From positions 310,001 through 374,000 of the forward strand of contig NZ_CP108070.1 in NCBI RefSeq assembly GCF_036178845.1: a stretch of 64,000 nt of DNA, in the 5' to 3' direction. The notes under the pieces are model-generated. The model saw only the letters and a program-made list of their open reading frames with translations. It ran no database searches and was not told where the DNA came from. Below, one piece after another: positions 44,525 through 52,624 of this stretch (positions are counted from its first letter, which is position 1; each line of letters begins with the position of its first letter). Source of the DNA: Streptomyces sp. NBC_00271 (GTDB lineage: Bacteria > Actinomycetota > Actinomycetes > Streptomycetales > Streptomycetaceae). The position numbers and the translations under genes were made by a program.

Positions 44525-44571
44525 CGCTCTGGCAGAGCCGACGGACCGGCGAGCTAGTTCAGAGAAGTCAC

Positions 44572-44613
44572 CAGGCCAAAGGAAATGGCGCCGCTCCACA
44601 GCGGTCGGGGCAT
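44572..44613 (-). pseudogene. ku: 5' segment of the split ku gene
   Basis: ATG at 44613 encodes MPRPLWSGAISFGL, the conserved first strand of bacterial Ku, followed by GTGAC (the duplicated GTCAC) and then foreign sequence with a stop a few codons on. It is the missing start of the gene at 39831-40718. It faces away from the ligase gene at 44725, reproducing a divergent ku/ligD-type arrangement with a 111-base spacer. Confidence 0.88.
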
Positions 44614-44724
44614 CACAGACCTCCACGACAACCCCGAGCCCCACCAGCCTAAAAGCCCCCAGAGCGGCCCGCTTCCCGACAACACCGACGCGCACCACAG
44701 CCGACACCGCCGCAGGCTGGACGG

Positions 44725-45603
44725 GTGGACTGGCCCGCCTCCGTCGCCCTCGCACAGTCCGTACCGGAACTTCCCACCGGCACGGACTGGAGCTACGAGG
44801 TGAAACTCGACGGCCACCGAATGATCATGTGGCGGACCGGCGACGGAGTCCGGCTGCAGGCCCGCTCCGGACGCGACGTCACCGCCGCATGGGGCGACCT
44901 CGCCCTCGCCGGCTTGTACCTCCCGGCCGGGACCGTTCTCGACGGCGAGGCCGTCATCACCACCGAGGGCGGACGGATCAGCTTCGAGGCTGCCCAGGCC
45001 CGAGCCGCCTCCTCCCCCACCCGCGCCCGCCGCCTGGCCACCCAGCGCCCCGCCCACTACATCGCCTTCGACGCCCTGCAACTGCCGTCGCCGACCGGGG
45101 ACATACGAGCACGCCCGTACAGCGAGCGCCGCACAGCCCTCCTCAACCTCCTGGCAGGACTGCCCGCGAACACCCCGATCCAGGCCGTCTCCGCCACCAC
45201 CGACCGCGACACCGCACTCACCTGGTACACCACCCTCCACCACCAGGGCATCGAAGGCATCGTCGCCAAACGCACCACCGCCCCCTACCGAGCCGGCCGC
45301 ACCGGGACATCTTGGTTGAAGATCCGCCACGCGGACACGATCGACGCGACCGTCGCCGGGTTCACCGGCACCGCACGCCAGCCGCGAGCCCTCGCTGTAC
45401 GGCTCCCCGGCGGACGCGTCGCGCTGTCCCAGCGCCTGACCACGGTGCTCGCGGCCTCCGTCGCCCCGTGTCTGGTCCCCCAGCCCGGGCGCGCGTACAC
45501 GCAGGGCGGCGACGCCTACACACCCGCGAGCGAGGAGATCATCGTGGAGGTCGTGGCAGGCACCACCCGGCATGCGATGGTCACCGTGGTCCGCCTGCGC
45601 TGA
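44725..45603 (+). CDS. ATP-dependent DNA ligase, LigD ligase-domain type
   Basis: A 292-residue ATP-dependent ligase. Motif I is YEVKLDGHR (Lys nucleophile, about 28), motif III YIAFDAL near 112 with LDGEAVI upstream, motif IV EGIVAKR and motif V SWLKIRHADT, followed by an OB-fold (about 205-292). This corresponds to the ligase module of LigD without polymerase or nuclease domains; Streptomyces often encode these separately. GTG at 44725 is used. It is divergent from the broken ku gene, its expected partner in non-homologous end joining. Complete. Confidence 0.9.
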   Translation: MDWPASVALAQSVPELPTGTDWSYEVKLDGHRMIMWRTGDGVRLQARSGRDVTAAWGDLALAGLYLPAGTVLDGEAVITTEGGRISFEAAQARAASSPTRARRLATQRPAHYIAFDALQLPSPTGDIRARPYSERRTALLNLLAGLPANTPIQAVSATTDRDTALTWYTTLHHQGIEGIVAKRTTAPYRAGRTGTSWLKIRHADTIDATVAGFTGTARQPRALAVRLPGGRVALSQRLTTVLAASVAPCLVPQPGRAYTQGGDAYTPASEEIIVEVVAGTTRHAMVTVVRLR

Positions 45604-45662
45604 CCCAACCGCAGGCCCCGGCCGCCCCTGGGCCCTGACGATCGGACGGGCCAGCTCCAAAT

Positions 45663-45821
45663 CTACTCTTCGCTGGGAGGCTCCTCTCGCCATGCCTTCC
45701 GGGCACGGTGCAAGGAACGGAAGACGCCCGGCAGCTGATCCAGGATGCCTTTGACGGCGAAGAGGAGAACCGATACCACGCCTGCGCTGGCGAGGACGGT
45801 GAGAACGGCAGCGTCGCCCAC
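45663..45821 (-). CDS. 52-residue single-pass membrane protein
   Basis: GTG at 45821 has AAAGG about 9 bases upstream. The product has one membrane helix, AAVLTVLASAGVVSVLLFAV, followed by an amphipathic basic-then-acidic tail (FRSLHRARKAWREEPPSEE). Third-position GC is high, as in real genes. It lies downstream of and convergent with the ligase gene. No family is recognised. Confidence 0.45.
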   Translation of the reverse strand: MGDAAVLTVLASAGVVSVLLFAVKGILDQLPGVFRSLHRARKAWREEPPSEE

Positions 45822-47090
45822 CGGTCATGACCTTTCCCTGTAGGTGGTCAAACCGATGCGCACGGCAAGTGCAGTTCGACCACCAAATACGTGGACAGAA
45901 CTGACTCCCTGCCGACACCAAGAATTCAGGGCTCGGCCAAGCCCCGAGCTGGCCTACTGCGGTACAGCGTGCAGGGCGAGGCCCTGCGGGTTCACCACCG
46001 CTCCCCCGGCCACCCTGTGTCGGGGGCATACCGGCTTCGCGAAGGTCTTCCTGGCACCCCAACGTTGCGCCGGGCCGCCCAGGGAGCGGACAGTCCGAGC
46101 TTTGCGCTCGAACTGAGATTGCCCGGAACGTAGCACAACTCTCCTCAGGCGCTTGGCCTGTTGGCGTCACACAGGGTTCGTGCGCTATAGGGGAAGAGGG
46201 CGCACCCAACGGAACCACCCACTCTCGCCCAGCCATGTAGGAGCAACCGACCCAGACCAGCCCGCAGACCAGATCCGGATCGTTCCCGTCACGACGCAAC
46301 GCGAGCAGACGACCAGACCAGCGCCAAGCACTCCCGCCCCAAGCCACCGGCGGCCCCACGGGCTTCCGGAGCAGGCTTGCCACCATCCGCAACATGACGC
46401 AGCCCCGGCCAAGGAGACCCAGCCGGGGCTTGTGGTCGTGAAGGGCGGTCGCCTACGCGGCGAAAGGCTCCATGAGGCTTCAGCCGAACGATCGTCCTCA
46501 TGGGCTATAGGTGAGGCCCGGGGACACTGTCCCCTTCACAACCACGCTCCCCATAACGAGGACGCACCCGCAGATGTTCCCGGCACTCTCCGGCGGGTCA
46601 AGCCCCGGTCCGGGCCGAACCGGCCGTCCAGCCTCCCGGGTGATCTCGCCCGCTCCTCCAACCGCAGCAGCTGGTAGGCGCGGAGGCCTGCCCGCCGGCC
46701 GCGTCCCGACAGACGGCGGCGACTTCGTCACCCGTCCCGCAGGGCGGAGCCCGGCAGCTGGCCCGGCGCGCCGAAGGCGTACGCACCGACGCCCGCGGAG
46801 GTTTGGCCCGTGGGCGTCGGTGCGTACGGCGGCTGGCCTGGGGAGAACGGATCTTCCTGCGGTACGGAGGGGAGGTGGCAGCGGTCAGCCCCGCTTCAGG
46901 TGGCAGAGGGAACCGGTGCCTCACATTGACCGAGGCCCCTCACCAGATGCCCGAGATGGAGTGAGGCGTGCGACCACATGTCTCACTAGGACCGGGACCG
47001 GCTCAGCTTCGCAGAGACGGTCAGCTGGTCCCCCGCCTGAGCTCTGCGCACAGCCCCGGGGCACGGCTGGGACCAGGCCTCGTGCCCTTC
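45822..47090. other. 1.27-kb region without a recognisable gene
   Basis: Open frames are present but none shows family features, and codon third positions are not GC-enriched in any consistent frame. It contains the strong hairpin at 46778-46828 listed separately. Confidence 0.5.
46778..46828. repeat. 17-bp perfect inverted repeat (strong hairpin)
   Basis: CGTACGCACCGACGCCC at 46778-46794 pairs perfectly with GGGCGTCGGTGCGTACG at 46812-46828 across a 17-base loop. No T-run follows, so it could be a factor-independent-like terminator of the actinobacterial kind, a transposon or recombinase site, or an RNA processing structure. Confidence 0.85.
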
Positions 47091-48245
47091 TCAGGCCGGG
47101 CCGGGGGTATGGCCGGCTGGGGGTGAGTCCGGGTCCTGCCAGGTCCACGGGTCGGCGAGGGAGCCGTCCGTTTCGAGCCCGAGGCGCATGTACGCATCCG
47201 GGGATTCGTTGCGGATCCGAGCCAGTCCTCCCAGAGCGCCGAGGTGCCCGGCGTCGACGGCGAGCCGGTACATCCGGGCTGCGCCCTGCTCGTCTCCCTG
47301 CCATTTCGGCGATCCGGGCCAGGGCGTACGGGGCATCGGCTTTGGCGGCCTCACGGGCAAGGTGCTCCGCCTGGCCAAGGCTGTGGCGCCAGCCAGCGGA
47401 CAACGCTTGCCCTGTCAGGATGTAGATGAGGCGGCGGAGCTCACCCTCGTGCCAGGCCTCCGGGTCCGAGGACGGTGATGGCATCACCTCGTATTCGAGC
47501 TGCACAGTTCCTCCCTGCCGAAGGATCCCAGTGCCAGGCGTGCGTGGGGGGCGCCGCTTCTGGCGGCGGCATGAGCGATCCCGAGGGCGGTTGGCCGGTC
47601 CCCAGCCCGGTTGTGCAGGAGCGCGAGCAGAACCATGGCGCCTATGTACCCCTGCTCGGCCGCGGGACTGACGAGCCGCAGTGCGCCTTCCCGGTCTCCC
47701 GCGTACTCCCTTGTCCTTGCCAGCACCACACGCGCTTCGAGACTGCCCATCCTGACAGCGGCGCCGTAGAGCAGCGACGCGTACCGGAACCGGCCTCGCG
47801 CCCGGGCTGCGTCGGCGAGGTGGGTGAGATCGGCGCCGTTGGTGAGATGGACGGAGGCGGCCTCCCAGAAGGAGGGCGGCGGGCAACGCGCCCATCGGGT
47901 CTGACGGCCGTGCTGCTCAAGGTAGTCGGCCAGACGCAGCACACCGGGCAGGGCGCCCATGCCAGAGGGACGCGGTACTTCCTGTAGCGGACGGGTGGTG
48001 TCCTTGATGAGAGTTCGGGCATATGCGAGCGCGCCGGTGAACCAGTCGGGATCGGCCTGACTGCGCTGCTGGTCGCTCAGGTAGCCGGGGGCGGCGGCCT
48101 CAAGGAAGGACAGTGAGAGGAGGGGCAGGCGCAGGCGACGGGCGTCTATGGCCACGGCGATCAGCGCGCTGCCGTAGATGCCGTGCTCGCCTGCCGGTTG
48201 CTCGTAGTGGCGGACGAGATCCGGTCCAGCGGCGATGACGGGCCG
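47091..48245 (-). pseudogene. truncated, frameshifted TPR/Sel1-type repeat protein
   Basis: The upper part (48245-47484) reads GPDLVRHYEQPAGEHGIYGSALIAVAIDARRLRL, TGALAYARTLIKDTTRPLQEV, GVLRLADYLEQHGR, then helical repeats (GRFRYASLLYGAAVRMGSLEARVVLARTREYAGDREGAL). It corresponds to the middle of large actinobacterial ATPase-TPR proteins, with the P-loop N-terminus missing. Two shifts (near 47500 and 47310) are needed to read on through LEYEVMPSPSSDPEAWHEGELRRLI and DEQGAARMYRLAVDAGHLGALGGLARI to the stop at 47091. Function is lost. Confidence 0.6.
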
Positions 48246-48344
48246 AGCGGGGCGCAGCGGCACGCGCGGGATGTCCCACTTCGAGCCAACGGCACCATCG
48301 ACGGCGGAAGCGGGTGGTGGCAGCCGGTTTCGTACCCTGGCGGC

Positions 48345-49253
48345 ATGCGCATGCGCCCCACTCTGAGTTGGACCCCTACCGAGGACCTGCCGCCGGCCAC
48401 CACGGATCTGGAGCCGGTCACCGATGCGCTGCGCACAGGCGGTGTGCTAGTGCTCAGCGGGGCGGGCATCTCCACGGAGTCGGGCATACCCGACTACCGG
48501 GGCGACGGCGGGAGCCTCGTCCGGCACACCCCGATGACCTACCAGGACTTCACCGCCAGCGCCCAGGCCCGACGCCGGTACTGGGCGCGCAGCCACCTCG
48601 GCTGGCGTACCTTCGGCCGCGCCCGCCCCAACGCCGGGCACCGGGCCGTGGCCGCGTTCGGGCGGCACGGCCTGCTCTCGGGTGTGGTCACCCAGAACGT
48701 CGACGGCCTGCACCAGGCCGCTGGCAGCGAGGGCGTCGTGGAACTTCACGGAAGCCTGGACCGGGTCGTCTGTCTTTCCTGCGGCGCCTTCAGCCCGCGC
48801 CGCGAAGTCGCACGGCGGCTGGAGGAGGCCAATGTGGGCTTCGAGCCGGTGGCCGCCGGAACCAACCCGGACGGTGACGCCGACCTCACCGACGACCAGG
48901 TCGGGGACTTCCGCGTGGTGCCCTGCACGGTCTGCGGCGGCATCCTCAAACCGGACGTGGTGTTCTTCGGCGAGGCCGTTCCGCCACGGCGGGTCGAGCA
49001 CTGCCGCAAGCTGGTCCGTGAGGCGGCCTCGCTGCTGGTCCTGGGTTCTTCACTGACGGTGATGTCCGGGCTCCGGTTCGTCCGCCAGGCGGCCAAGGCC
49101 GGGAAGCCGGTGCTGATCATCAACCGGGACCCGACTCGGGGCGACGCGCACGCCGTCGCCCGGGTCGCGCTCCCGCTGGGAACGGCCCTCACCACCATGG
49201 CCGACCGGCTGGGCATCCCCGCCGACGACGAGGCGGCGGCCCGGGCGAGGTAG
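48345..49253 (+). CDS. sirtuin (Sir2-family NAD-dependent deacetylase)
   Basis: A 302-residue Sir2 protein. [20 protein letters not shown] is the NAD-binding GAG-S/D-YR motif; [14 protein letters not shown] follows; the catalytic His is in [13 protein letters not shown]. Zinc ligands are CLSC (about 145) and CTVC (about 197), and [20 protein letters not shown] and INRDPTRGD complete the Rossmann domain. It would remove acyl groups from lysines using NAD+, for example to control acyl-CoA synthetases. ATG at 48345 gives a sensible N-terminus; ATG at 48351 is an alternative. Single gene, intact. Confidence 0.92.
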   Translation: MRMRPTLSWTPTEDLPPATTDLEPVTDALRTGGVLVLSGAGISTESGIPDYRGDGGSLVRHTPMTYQDFTASAQARRRYWARSHLGWRTFGRARPNAGHRAVAAFGRHGLLSGVVTQNVDGLHQAAGSEGVVELHGSLDRVVCLSCGAFSPRREVARRLEEANVGFEPVAAGTNPDGDADLTDDQVGDFRVVPCTVCGGILKPDVVFFGEAVPPRRVEHCRKLVREAASLLVLGSSLTVMSGLRFVRQAAKAGKPVLIINRDPTRGDAHAVARVALPLGTALTTMADRLGIPADDEAAARAR

Positions 49254-49574
49254 TGACAGCGGGGAGTAGTAAGTGCAGGGAGGAGCCGGGCAGAGGAGGC
49301 TGGAGGCAGGCTCCGAGGTAGCCGACGACGAGTCCGCCCAGGCCGCAGGCGAAGCCGAGGAACCAAATCGATGCCGCCCGTCGGCAACGGTCCGTCGTCG
49401 AAGACCGTTGCCCCGCCTGGGCCGGGGCGGGAGATGCCACCTCAGCTCCCGGTCTCCAAGTCCATTCGTGCAGTCGTCCTTGCGCTCCTGTCCTCCAGGG
49501 CCACAGGGGCAGAGTTATGCCCAGCTCCCGCATAAGTCGGTCGCCGACCGGTTGGGCGGCTTCGCTAGTCGAGT
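49254..49574. other. region between sirtuin gene and IS110 element
   Basis: No gene is seen in these 321 bases. The left border of the IS110 element is not defined and may lie in the right part of this stretch. Confidence 0.4.
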
Positions 49575-49820
49575 CATTCCGATGTGATCAGTGGTCCCTA
49601 CCTTGTTGATCGGGATGAGCGAGCCATTCGTAGGGTTGGCTCACCCAGGGGTGTCGGGTGTGGCTTTCAGTGGTCTGCCGTCCGTGGCTTCCTACGATTC
49701 GCCGCCCGACGCCCCACGACGACTCGGCTGCTGATTAGGAATCGCGATCCGATCGCTGAGTAGGGACTCGCCAGCGAGGTCGTCTGTGGTGCAGGTAGGC
49801 GAGCGACCCGTGGAGAGCGC
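49575..49820 (+). ncRNA. candidate bridge-RNA region of the IS110 element
   Basis: IS110 elements express a structured bridge RNA from the non-coding end ahead of the transposase; its loops pair with target and donor DNA. Here GATTAGGAATCG (49733-49744) is identical to 51012-51023 just beyond the transposase gene, and CCTACGATTC (49691-49700) is the reverse complement of GAATCGTAGG at 51018-51027. Several GC-rich stems are possible. Assignment rests on position plus these matches; borders are approximate. Confidence 0.4.
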
Positions 49821-51005
49821 GTGACAGCGATTTGGGCCGGCATCGATGCCGGCAGGACCCATCACCATTGCGTGGTGATCGACGACACCGGCAAGCGGCT
49901 GCTGTCGCGGCGCGTGGCCAACGACGAGTCGGAATTACTGAAGCTCCTGGCCGATGTCCTCGCTCTGAGCGTTGAGGTCACCTGGGGCATCGACCTGGCC
50001 GACGGCGGCGCCGCCCTGCTGATCGATCTGCTGCTCAACCACGGCCAGCACATGCTCTACATCCCCGGCCGGGCCGTCAGCCGTGCCTCCGAGGGTTACC
50101 GGGGCGAAGGCAAGACCGACGCCAAGGACGCCGCGATCATCGCCGACCAGGCCCGGATCCGCCGAGACCTGCAACCCTTGCGGCCGGGTGACGAACTCGT
50201 CGCTGAGATCAAGGTACTCACCGGCCATCGCCGCGACCTCGCCGACGACCGCACCCGCGTGATCAACCGGCTCCACAACCACCTCACCAGCATCTTTCCC
50301 GCTCTGGACCGGGCTCTGGACCCCACCAACGCCGGCCCGCTGATCCTGCTGACCGGCTATCAGACCCCAGCCGCCATCCGCAGGACCGGGGCCCGGAGGC
50401 TGGAGACCTGGCTGCGTAACCGCAAGGTCCGCGGTGCTGCCCAGCTCGCCGAGACGGCCCTGGCGGCTGCCGAGAGCCAGCACACCAGCGTGACCGGGGA
50501 GAAGCCGACAGCCCAGCTCGTGCACACGCTCGCCAGGGAGGTGATGCGCCTCAACGAGCAAATCGCCGAGACCGACAAGCTCATCGAGGCCCGGTTTCGC
50601 GAGCACAAACACGCCGAGGTGATCGCGAGCATGCCCGGCATCGGGCCTTTGCTCGGCGCCGAGTTCCTCGCCGTCACCGGCGGCGACATGGCGGCCTTCG
50701 ACAGCCCGGACCGCCTCGCCGGGTTCGCCGGCGTCGCCCCCGCTCCCCGCGACTCGGGCAAGATCAGCGGCAACCTGCACCGGCCCAGACGTTACAGTCG
50801 GCGACTCCAACGCGTCTTCTACACCTCCGCGCTGATCAGCATCCGCTGCTGCGAGGAATCCCGCCGCTTCTACGACCGCAAACGCGCCGAGGGCAAACGG
50901 CACACCGTCCTCGCCCTCGCCCGCCGCCGGGTCAACGTCCTGTGGGCCCTGTTGCGTGACGGACGGTGCTACGAACCCATACCCCCCGTCACAAACGCCG
51001 CTTGA
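49821..51005 (+). CDS. IS110-family transposase (DEDD, bridge-RNA-type recombinase)
   Basis: A 394-residue IS110 transposase. The RuvC-like DEDD domain (about 1-160) starts IWAGIDAGRTHHHCVVIDDTG (Asp) and contains GIDLADGG and EGKTDAKDAAIIADQAR (two Asp). The C-terminal Transposase_20 domain has EVIASMPGIGPLLGAEFLAVTGG and RLAGFAGVAPAPRDSGKISG, containing the Ser nucleophile region of this family. GTG at 49821 follows GGAGAG. The gene is intact. The stop is followed within a few bases by the 3' end of a dead IS982 transposase, so the element inserted immediately beside that gene. Confidence 0.93.
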   Translation: MTAIWAGIDAGRTHHHCVVIDDTGKRLLSRRVANDESELLKLLADVLALSVEVTWGIDLADGGAALLIDLLLNHGQHMLYIPGRAVSRASEGYRGEGKTDAKDAAIIADQARIRRDLQPLRPGDELVAEIKVLTGHRRDLADDRTRVINRLHNHLTSIFPALDRALDPTNAGPLILLTGYQTPAAIRRTGARRLETWLRNRKVRGAAQLAETALAAAESQHTSVTGEKPTAQLVHTLAREVMRLNEQIAETDKLIEARFREHKHAEVIASMPGIGPLLGAEFLAVTGGDMAAFDSPDRLAGFAGVAPAPRDSGKISGNLHRPRRYSRRLQRVFYTSALISIRCCEESRRFYDRKRAEGKRHTVLALARRRVNVLWALLRDGRCYEPIPPVTNAA

Positions 51006-51013
51006 CAAAGAGA

Positions 51014-51914
51014 TTAGGAATCGTAGGCGATCAGTGAGCGTAGGACGGTTTGTCCGGTGGCGTCGTTGTGCCAGATCGCGGCGGTCAGCGCGAGGATGCG
51101 TTGCATGACGCGGGCTATGACACCTCCGGGTGTGCGCCCTCGGTGCCGTTCGAGGTCAAGCTGTCCCTTGAAGGTCTCGTTGATCGATTCGATGACCTGT
51201 CGCAGCGGCTTGAACAGGGCTGCGCCAGGCCGTTCCCGTTCACCTTTACAGGCAGGCCGCAGCAACTGGACTCCATGCTCGGACAGTTCGCGTTCGAAAC
51301 CACGGCCGAAGTAGTTCTTGTCGCCGATGAGAGTCTGTCGGGGGCGCTCTCGCAGAAGCTCGCATTCGGCTGCCAGGAGGCCAAGGAGGGTCTCGCGTTC
51401 GTCGGCCTTGGCCCCGGTCAGGGCGAAGGCGATGGGCAGGCACTGAAGCGTGCAGACCAGGTGCAGGCGCAGGCCCCAGAAGAAGCGGCTGTGGCTGGCG
51501 CAGTAGCCGCATTCGGCCCAACCTGCCAGGTCGGAGCGTTTGACGGCCGCATTCCACGGGGGTGGAGTCCACGACCCATACGTCGTCGCTCCACACCGAG
51601 GTGGTGGTGGCCAGGATCCGGTTGACGCTTCGCATCAGACCGGCGGCCTTGCGCAGCCGCTTGTTGTAGCCGGGCTGCTGGGACAGGTAGGGGAAGAGGT
51701 GGCGCAGGTAAGCATGGGCATGGCGGAGCCATTTGGCCTCGGAGGTGTAGCCGAGTATGGCCTGCATCGTGGCGAGGGTGACCAGTTCGGCATCGCTCAG
51801 GCGGGGCGTAATGCCGACCGGCGGCCGCCACGGCGCCAGGTCGGGATGCTCCTTCAGCATGTCGTCGGTCGTCGCATAGAGTGCTGTCGCGAGGGTGTCC
51901 ACGTCGTTCGCCAC
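51014..51914 (-). pseudogene. frameshifted IS982-family transposase
   Basis: From GTG at 51914: VDTLATALYATTDDMLKEHP, RLSDAELVTLATMQAILGYTSEAKWLRHAHAYLRHLFPYL, and SDDVWVVDSTPVECG (first catalytic Asp). At about 51543 a small deletion shifts the frame. KRSDLAGWAECGYC, GAKADERETLLGLL, LIGDKNYFGRGFE (second Asp) and FKPLRQVIESINETFKGQLDLERHRGRTPGGVIARV (Glu) continue in another frame to TAA at 51014-51016. Inactive. Confidence 0.8.
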
Positions 51915-51943
51915 AAAACGATCTTGGACACCCTCGTTCTCGT

Positions 51944-51963
51944 CTCCGCAGGCACCCCTTGGA
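51944..51963. repeat. 20-bp direct repeat, left copy
   Basis: CTCCGCAGGCACCCCTTGGA occurs identically at 51944-51963 and 52461-52480. The 517-base period contains the complete deoxyribosyltransferase-like gene. Confidence 0.95.
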
Positions 51964-51984
51964 CCACACCACCAGGAGGAACCA

Positions 51985-52374
51985 GTGTCATACCCGCAAC
52001 TGCTCACCCCCGAGGAGAAGCTCGCCGACGCGAAGAAGCTGTTGAGCCTCCCGCGTATCGTCGTAATCTGCGGCTCCACCCGCTTCATGACCGAGATGAA
52101 CGAGGCCGATCTGCGGGAGACCAAAGCCGGAAAGATTGTCGTCAAACCGGGCTGTGACATGAAGTCGCCGCACGAACTTTGGTCCGATCCTGTCGAGGCC
52201 GAGGCGCTGAAGGTTCGGCTCGACGATCTGCACCGGGCGAAGATCCGGCTCGCTGATGAGATGCTCGTAGTCGGCGACTACATCGGAGACAGCGCCCGAG
52301 CCGAAATCGCCTACGCCCGGTCGCTGGGCAAGCCCGTGCGGTTCACGCACCCCGAAGTCGACCCTGACGCCTGA
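51985..52374 (+). CDS. nucleoside 2-deoxyribosyltransferase-like protein
   Basis: A 129-residue protein with the small Rossmann-like fold of nucleoside 2-deoxyribosyltransferase-related proteins: RIVVICGSTRFMTEMNEADL, then HRAKIRLADEMLVVGDYIGDSARAEIAYARSLGKPVRFTHPE, where the DEMLVV strand and Ser-x-Ala-x-x-Glu segment resemble the family active site. GTG at 51985 has AGGAGGA 4 bases upstream. It sits between 20-bp direct repeats and just upstream of a truncated PRC-barrel gene. Substrate unknown. Confidence 0.7.
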   Translation: MSYPQLLTPEEKLADAKKLLSLPRIVVICGSTRFMTEMNEADLRETKAGKIVVKPGCDMKSPHELWSDPVEAEALKVRLDDLHRAKIRLADEMLVVGDYIGDSARAEIAYARSLGKPVRFTHPEVDPDA

Positions 52375-52460
52375 CCGCCCGCTGCCACCTCGACAACCAG
52401 GGCCGGCAGCCCGCCGCCTGACCGTCTCGCGGTGGCTTCGGCCGCCGCCCACCCCACACC

Positions 52461-52480
52461 CTCCGCAGGCACCCCTTGGA
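52461..52480. repeat. 20-bp direct repeat, right copy
   Basis: Identical to 51944-51963. Immediately to the right a PRC-barrel gene remnant begins, which suggests the repeat marks a recombination junction. Confidence 0.95.
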
Positions 52481-52485
52481 ATTGA

Positions 52486-52545
52486 TCATCTAGGATCCAC
52501 GACGTTGTGGTTGCGCCACTCACGGATATCGGCTTCCTGGATCAC
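52486..52545 (-). pseudogene. 5' remnant of a PRC-barrel gene
   Basis: GTG at 52545 with AGGAGGAGG upstream gives MIQEADIREWRNHNVVDPR and a stop. The first 17 residues parallel the intact PRC-barrel protein at 54720-55076 (MIHAADVREWRNRDVVDTEG); the sequence diverges after VVD, about 10 bases before the 20-bp repeat. The gene was cut here. Confidence 0.75.
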
Positions 52546-52624
52546 GGCCTCCTCCTGAGCCGTTCGGGAAGCTGTGCGTCGCGCCCTCGTGGGGCGCCGG
52601 TGTCGACTGTGGTAGTCGACAGGC

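Larger units (their letters stand above)
40719..44571. mobile_element. 3.85-kb insertion splitting the ku gene, bounded by GTCAC
   Basis: GTCAC at 40714-40718 and at 44567-44571 bound a segment whose removal joins CTGGTGAC to ATTCCGGTG and restores ku in frame (...ISFGLVTIPVKL...). The cargo is an Old Yellow Enzyme, an aldehyde dehydrogenase and an ArsR-type regulator. I see no transposase, integrase or convincing terminal inverted repeats (ends ACGGATATCG and TTCTCTGAAC). The mechanism is open: lost transposase, or capture of a foreign fragment during end joining. Minor plus-strand coding-like pieces occur at 40790-40960 (RRLLTRNLRTLNALTDPTVL) and 42464-42658 (WYTLAAVAGTVISAFLVRTG) with no family assignment. 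Confidence 0.8.

Noticed and set aside
46153..46677. A 174-residue plus-strand open frame in the 45.8-47.1 kb region
   Set aside because: No family features, no ribosome site, and Pro/His/Arg-rich composition typical of non-coding frames.
49254..49587. Possible small gene after the sirtuin
   Set aside because: The open frames lack starts with ribosome sites and show no coding bias; part of the stretch may belong to the IS110 non-coding end.
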